A stretch of 9,667 nucleotides of DNA, taken from an uncultured Prevotella sp. GTDB lineage: Bacteria; Bacteroidota; Bacteroidia; Bacteroidales; Bacteroidaceae. The stretch spans positions 1 to 9,667 of the forward strand of contig CAJOHP010000075.1 of assembly GCA_905234355.1 (NCBI GenBank). The letters run 5' to 3'. A program made the translations under genes and the position numbers. The notes beneath the pieces were generated by a model that was not told where the DNA came from, did no database searches, and was given only the letters and a program-made list of their open reading frames with translations. Positions within the stretch are counted from its first letter, which is position 1; each line of letters opens with the position of its first letter. Of the stretch, positions 8,210-9,667 are shown one piece after another.

Positions 8210-8267
8210 TTCTGTTGCAATTTCAGTTTCCTTGGCTGTGCTGTGCAGCCTATTATGTTGTTGATAT

Positions 8268-8318
8268 ATAGCGTGTTGCGACGATATGAGCGTTGCAACA
8301 CGCTATGTTTCTTTTTTC
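8268..8318 (+). terminator. Intrinsic (rho-independent) terminator of the operon
   Basis: The arms 8268-8283 and 8291-8306 pair over 16 positions, 12 of them an uninterrupted perfect repeat (ATAGCGTGTTGC against GCAACACGCTAT), with one G-U pair and a 7-nt loop (ATATGAG, 8284-8290). A T-rich run (TTTCTTTTTT, 8308-8317) follows at once. It lies 58 nt after the stop of the TPR regulator and just before a new promoter, so it separates the two transcription units. The ATG in the loop is not a credible start. Confidence 0.93.
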
Positions 8319-8326
8319 ACAGATTA

Positions 8327-8358
8327 TTTGTTCCTTATTGGCATAATAGTTATCTTTG
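8327..8358 (+). promoter_or_regulatory. Bacteroidota consensus promoter for the microprotein/secreted-protein unit
   Basis: TTTG at 8327-8330, a 20-nt spacer, and TATCTTTG at 8351-8358 match the Bacteroidota promoter consensus fully. It lies 9 nt downstream of the terminator T-run. Transcription would begin near 8363-8368, leaving an A-rich leader of about 35-40 nt before the ATG at 8403. No other consensus promoter is seen before 8529, so the microprotein ORF and the secreted-protein gene probably share this one. Confidence 0.85.
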
Positions 8359-8402
8359 CATCATCCAAACCAAATACTAACAAGCAAGAAAGTAACAAGA
8401 CT

Positions 8403-8468
8403 ATGAAGCATATCGTCACCTACAGGGAGAGCGGCCGCATCTACACCCGGAAGGTCATCGTAAAGTAG
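8403..8468 (+). CDS. 21-residue basic microprotein or leader peptide
   Basis: The ORF of 21 codons runs from ATG (8403) to TAG (8466-8468). The leader before it (AAGAAAGTAACAAGACT) is A-rich as for other starts here, and it sits at the normal distance from a full consensus promoter. The peptide begins MKHIVTYRESGRIYTRK and ends VIVK. Net charge is about +5, and hydrophobic and polar residues alternate on each side of a Ser-Gly, suggesting a small beta-hairpin. There is no signal peptide or membrane helix. It may be a functional microprotein or a translated leader acting on the secreted-protein gene 60 nt downstream; the sequence does not decide. An in-frame upstream ATG at 8286 would give 60 residues but lies in the terminator loop and would be read through the promoter, so it is rejected. 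I do not recognise a family. Confidence 0.6.
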   Translation: MKHIVTYRESGRIYTRKVIVK

Positions 8469-8528
8469 AAATCCTCACTGCGAAATCCAGAGATAGAAAA
8501 ATATCCAATCATTAAAACAAGAGCTGTT

Positions 8529-9667
8529 ATGAAACAAGTAGTCACCAAATCATGCATGCTGATAGCCGCACTGCTCATCTCACTCAGTGCCCACGCCATC
8601 AGCCTGAGCCGCACGACGCTGATACAGCGCATGGCCACGGCACGGCAGTTCACCATCACCCTGCGCAACAGCACCGACGACTGGAGCGGCCGCGACCATG
8701 TGCACCGCATTCCGGCGACGACCGACAGCGTCGCGGGTATATACGATGTGGAGCGCGGCCAGCTGACCATCTACTTCAACTATGCCTCCCGTCTCTCTTC
8801 CGCCTGCGTCTTTGCCGACGAGGAGCTGATGCTGGGCTACAGCCGCCTGCAGACGGCCGTGGGCGACTCCGTCGTCTTCGACCTCAGCACGCTGGGCATC
8901 CACGATTACCTTGTCACGGTGGAGAACAAGGACAACGGCATGCTGCTCTACAGTTCCATCGCCAACGACCCGCGCATACAGGTGCGCTCCACGTTTGAGT
9001 TCGGCACCCACATCTACTACTGCAACAACCAACCCACCGACTCGCTGCCCCCTCTAGGCTACAGCGCAGCCGTGGCCTACGACGTCTACCCCACGTTCCA
9101 CAAGGACATCGTAAGCACAGGCGGCACCCTCTCGGTGAGTGCCGAGAGTGCCGATGCCGACTGCGAGGTCTACCTCTTCCGCAAGGACAACCCCGAGGCA
9201 TTCTCTGAGAAGTTCGTCACCACGCCCAGCCCGGCCGACGGCGTGAGCCGGGGCACGCGGAGCTACACCCTCGCCGCAGGCACCTACCTCCTCGTGGTTG
9301 CTGCAGCCACTCCCTGCAAATACAAGCACTGCACCGTGACCATCGACGGCACCACCTATGCCGGCCAGTGGCTGGCACGCAACTACTTCCCCTTTGCCAT
9401 ACAGCCGGAGACGAGCCAGACGGTCTACGACTCCTTCGTGCGCGGCTATAGCTGCCATCCGCAGCTGCTCATCCTGGGCGGCAGCGGCGAGGTGGTGGCC
9501 TATGCCGACAATCAGCAGACGGGCTACACCCAAGGGTGGAGCGACAACATCCACATCCGGCGGTCCTACAGCACCCCCACCACGGGCGCCATGGTGGTGC
9601 CCATGGGCGAGATAGCGCCACAGCCGGGCTACATGCTCTACTGGCCTGTGCGTCTGGCCAGCCTCTA
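8529..9667 (+). CDS. Secreted protein of unknown function, N-terminal part (runs off the window)
   Basis: An open frame of 379 codons starts at ATG 8529 and reaches the window edge without a stop, so the 3' end is missing. The N-terminus is a standard signal peptide (MKQVVTKSCMLIAALLISLSAHA, cleavage after residue 23). The mature part has no membrane helix and is mostly beta-strand-like. Residues about 60-140 (IPATTDSVAGIYDVERGQLT, then GDSVVFDLSTLGIHDYLVTV) loosely resemble small secreted DUF3244-type beta-sandwiches of Bacteroidales; this is a from-memory likeness only. Residues about 195-260 (GGTLSVSAES to LAAGTYLLVV) and about 300-350 (HPQLLILGGSGEVVAYADNQ) look like further beta-sandwich units. 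I cannot name a function; an enzyme domain or sorting signal could lie beyond the edge. It follows the microprotein ORF by 60 nt with no second promoter. Confidence 0.8.
   Translation, partial: MKQVVTKSCMLIAALLISLSAHAISLSRTTLIQRMATARQFTITLRNSTDDWSGRDHVHRIPATTDSVAGIYDVERGQLTIYFNYASRLSSACVFADEELMLGYSRLQTAVGDSVVFDLSTLGIHDYLVTVENKDNGMLLYSSIANDPRIQVRSTFEFGTHIYYCNNQPTDSLPPLGYSAAVAYDVYPTFHKDIVSTGGTLSVSAESADADCEVYLFRKDNPEAFSEKFVTTPSPADGVSRGTRSYTLAAGTYLLVVAAATPCKYKHCTVTIDGTTYAGQWLARNYFPFAIQPETSQTVYDSFVRGYSCHPQLLILGGSGEVVAYADNQQTGYTQGWSDNIHIRRSYSTPTTGAMVVPMGEIAPQPGYMLYWPVRLASL

Noticed and set aside
8286..8402. 60-residue version of the microprotein starting in the terminator loop
   Set aside because: Its start lies in the terminator hairpin, upstream of the mapped promoter consensus, so the main transcript would not contain it.
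1..9667. CRISPR arrays, tRNA or rRNA genes, insertion sequences, phage genes
   Set aside because: I looked for spaced direct repeats, cloverleaf sequences, transposase motifs and terminal inverted repeats and saw none.

Overview
The window looks like a chromosomal segment of a high-GC member of the Bacteroidales, most likely Prevotellaceae or a close relative. The evidence is an S46 dipeptidyl-peptidase, a membrane-anchored TPR/HTH regulator of a Bacteroidota type, A-rich gene starts without clear Shine-Dalgarno sequences, and two promoters fitting the Bacteroidota consensus (TTTG, a 19-20 nt spacer, then TAnnTTTG). Genus assignment is inference from gene content and codon use only. All supported genes are on the + strand.

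Layout. Positions 1-617 hold the 3' end of a gene for what is probably an outer-membrane beta-barrel of the Bacteroidales helix-hairpin-helix (ComEA-like) type. A consensus promoter at 656-686 then starts a run of five tightly spaced genes: a SpmA-SpmB fusion membrane protein (735-1967), a polysaccharide flippase (2028-3470), a secreted S46 peptidase with DPP7-like features (3485-5620), a PfkB-family sugar or nucleoside kinase (5665-6603), and a lipoprotein-like, membrane-spanning TPR protein with a C-terminal LuxR-like helix-turn-helix (6629-8209). Gaps are 60, 14, 44 and 25 nt, so one operon is plausible. It ends at a strong intrinsic terminator (8268-8318). The 60-nt gap before the flippase holds a 9-nt tandem repeat whose minus strand fits a G-quadruplex pattern.

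Downstream of the terminator a second consensus promoter (8327-8358) starts a separate unit: a 21-codon microprotein ORF (8403-8468), then, 60 nt on, a secreted protein without a recognised function (8529 to beyond the window edge).

How they may work together. The first four operon genes look like housekeeping envelope and nutrient functions: small-molecule transport, surface glycan export, periplasmic peptide breakdown and sugar phosphorylation. The part most likely to be under-described is the right end: a one-protein transmembrane regulator, then a terminator, a dedicated promoter, a tiny basic peptide and a large exported protein. Physical adjacency suggests the regulator controls the microprotein/secreted-protein unit, but nothing in the sequence proves it.
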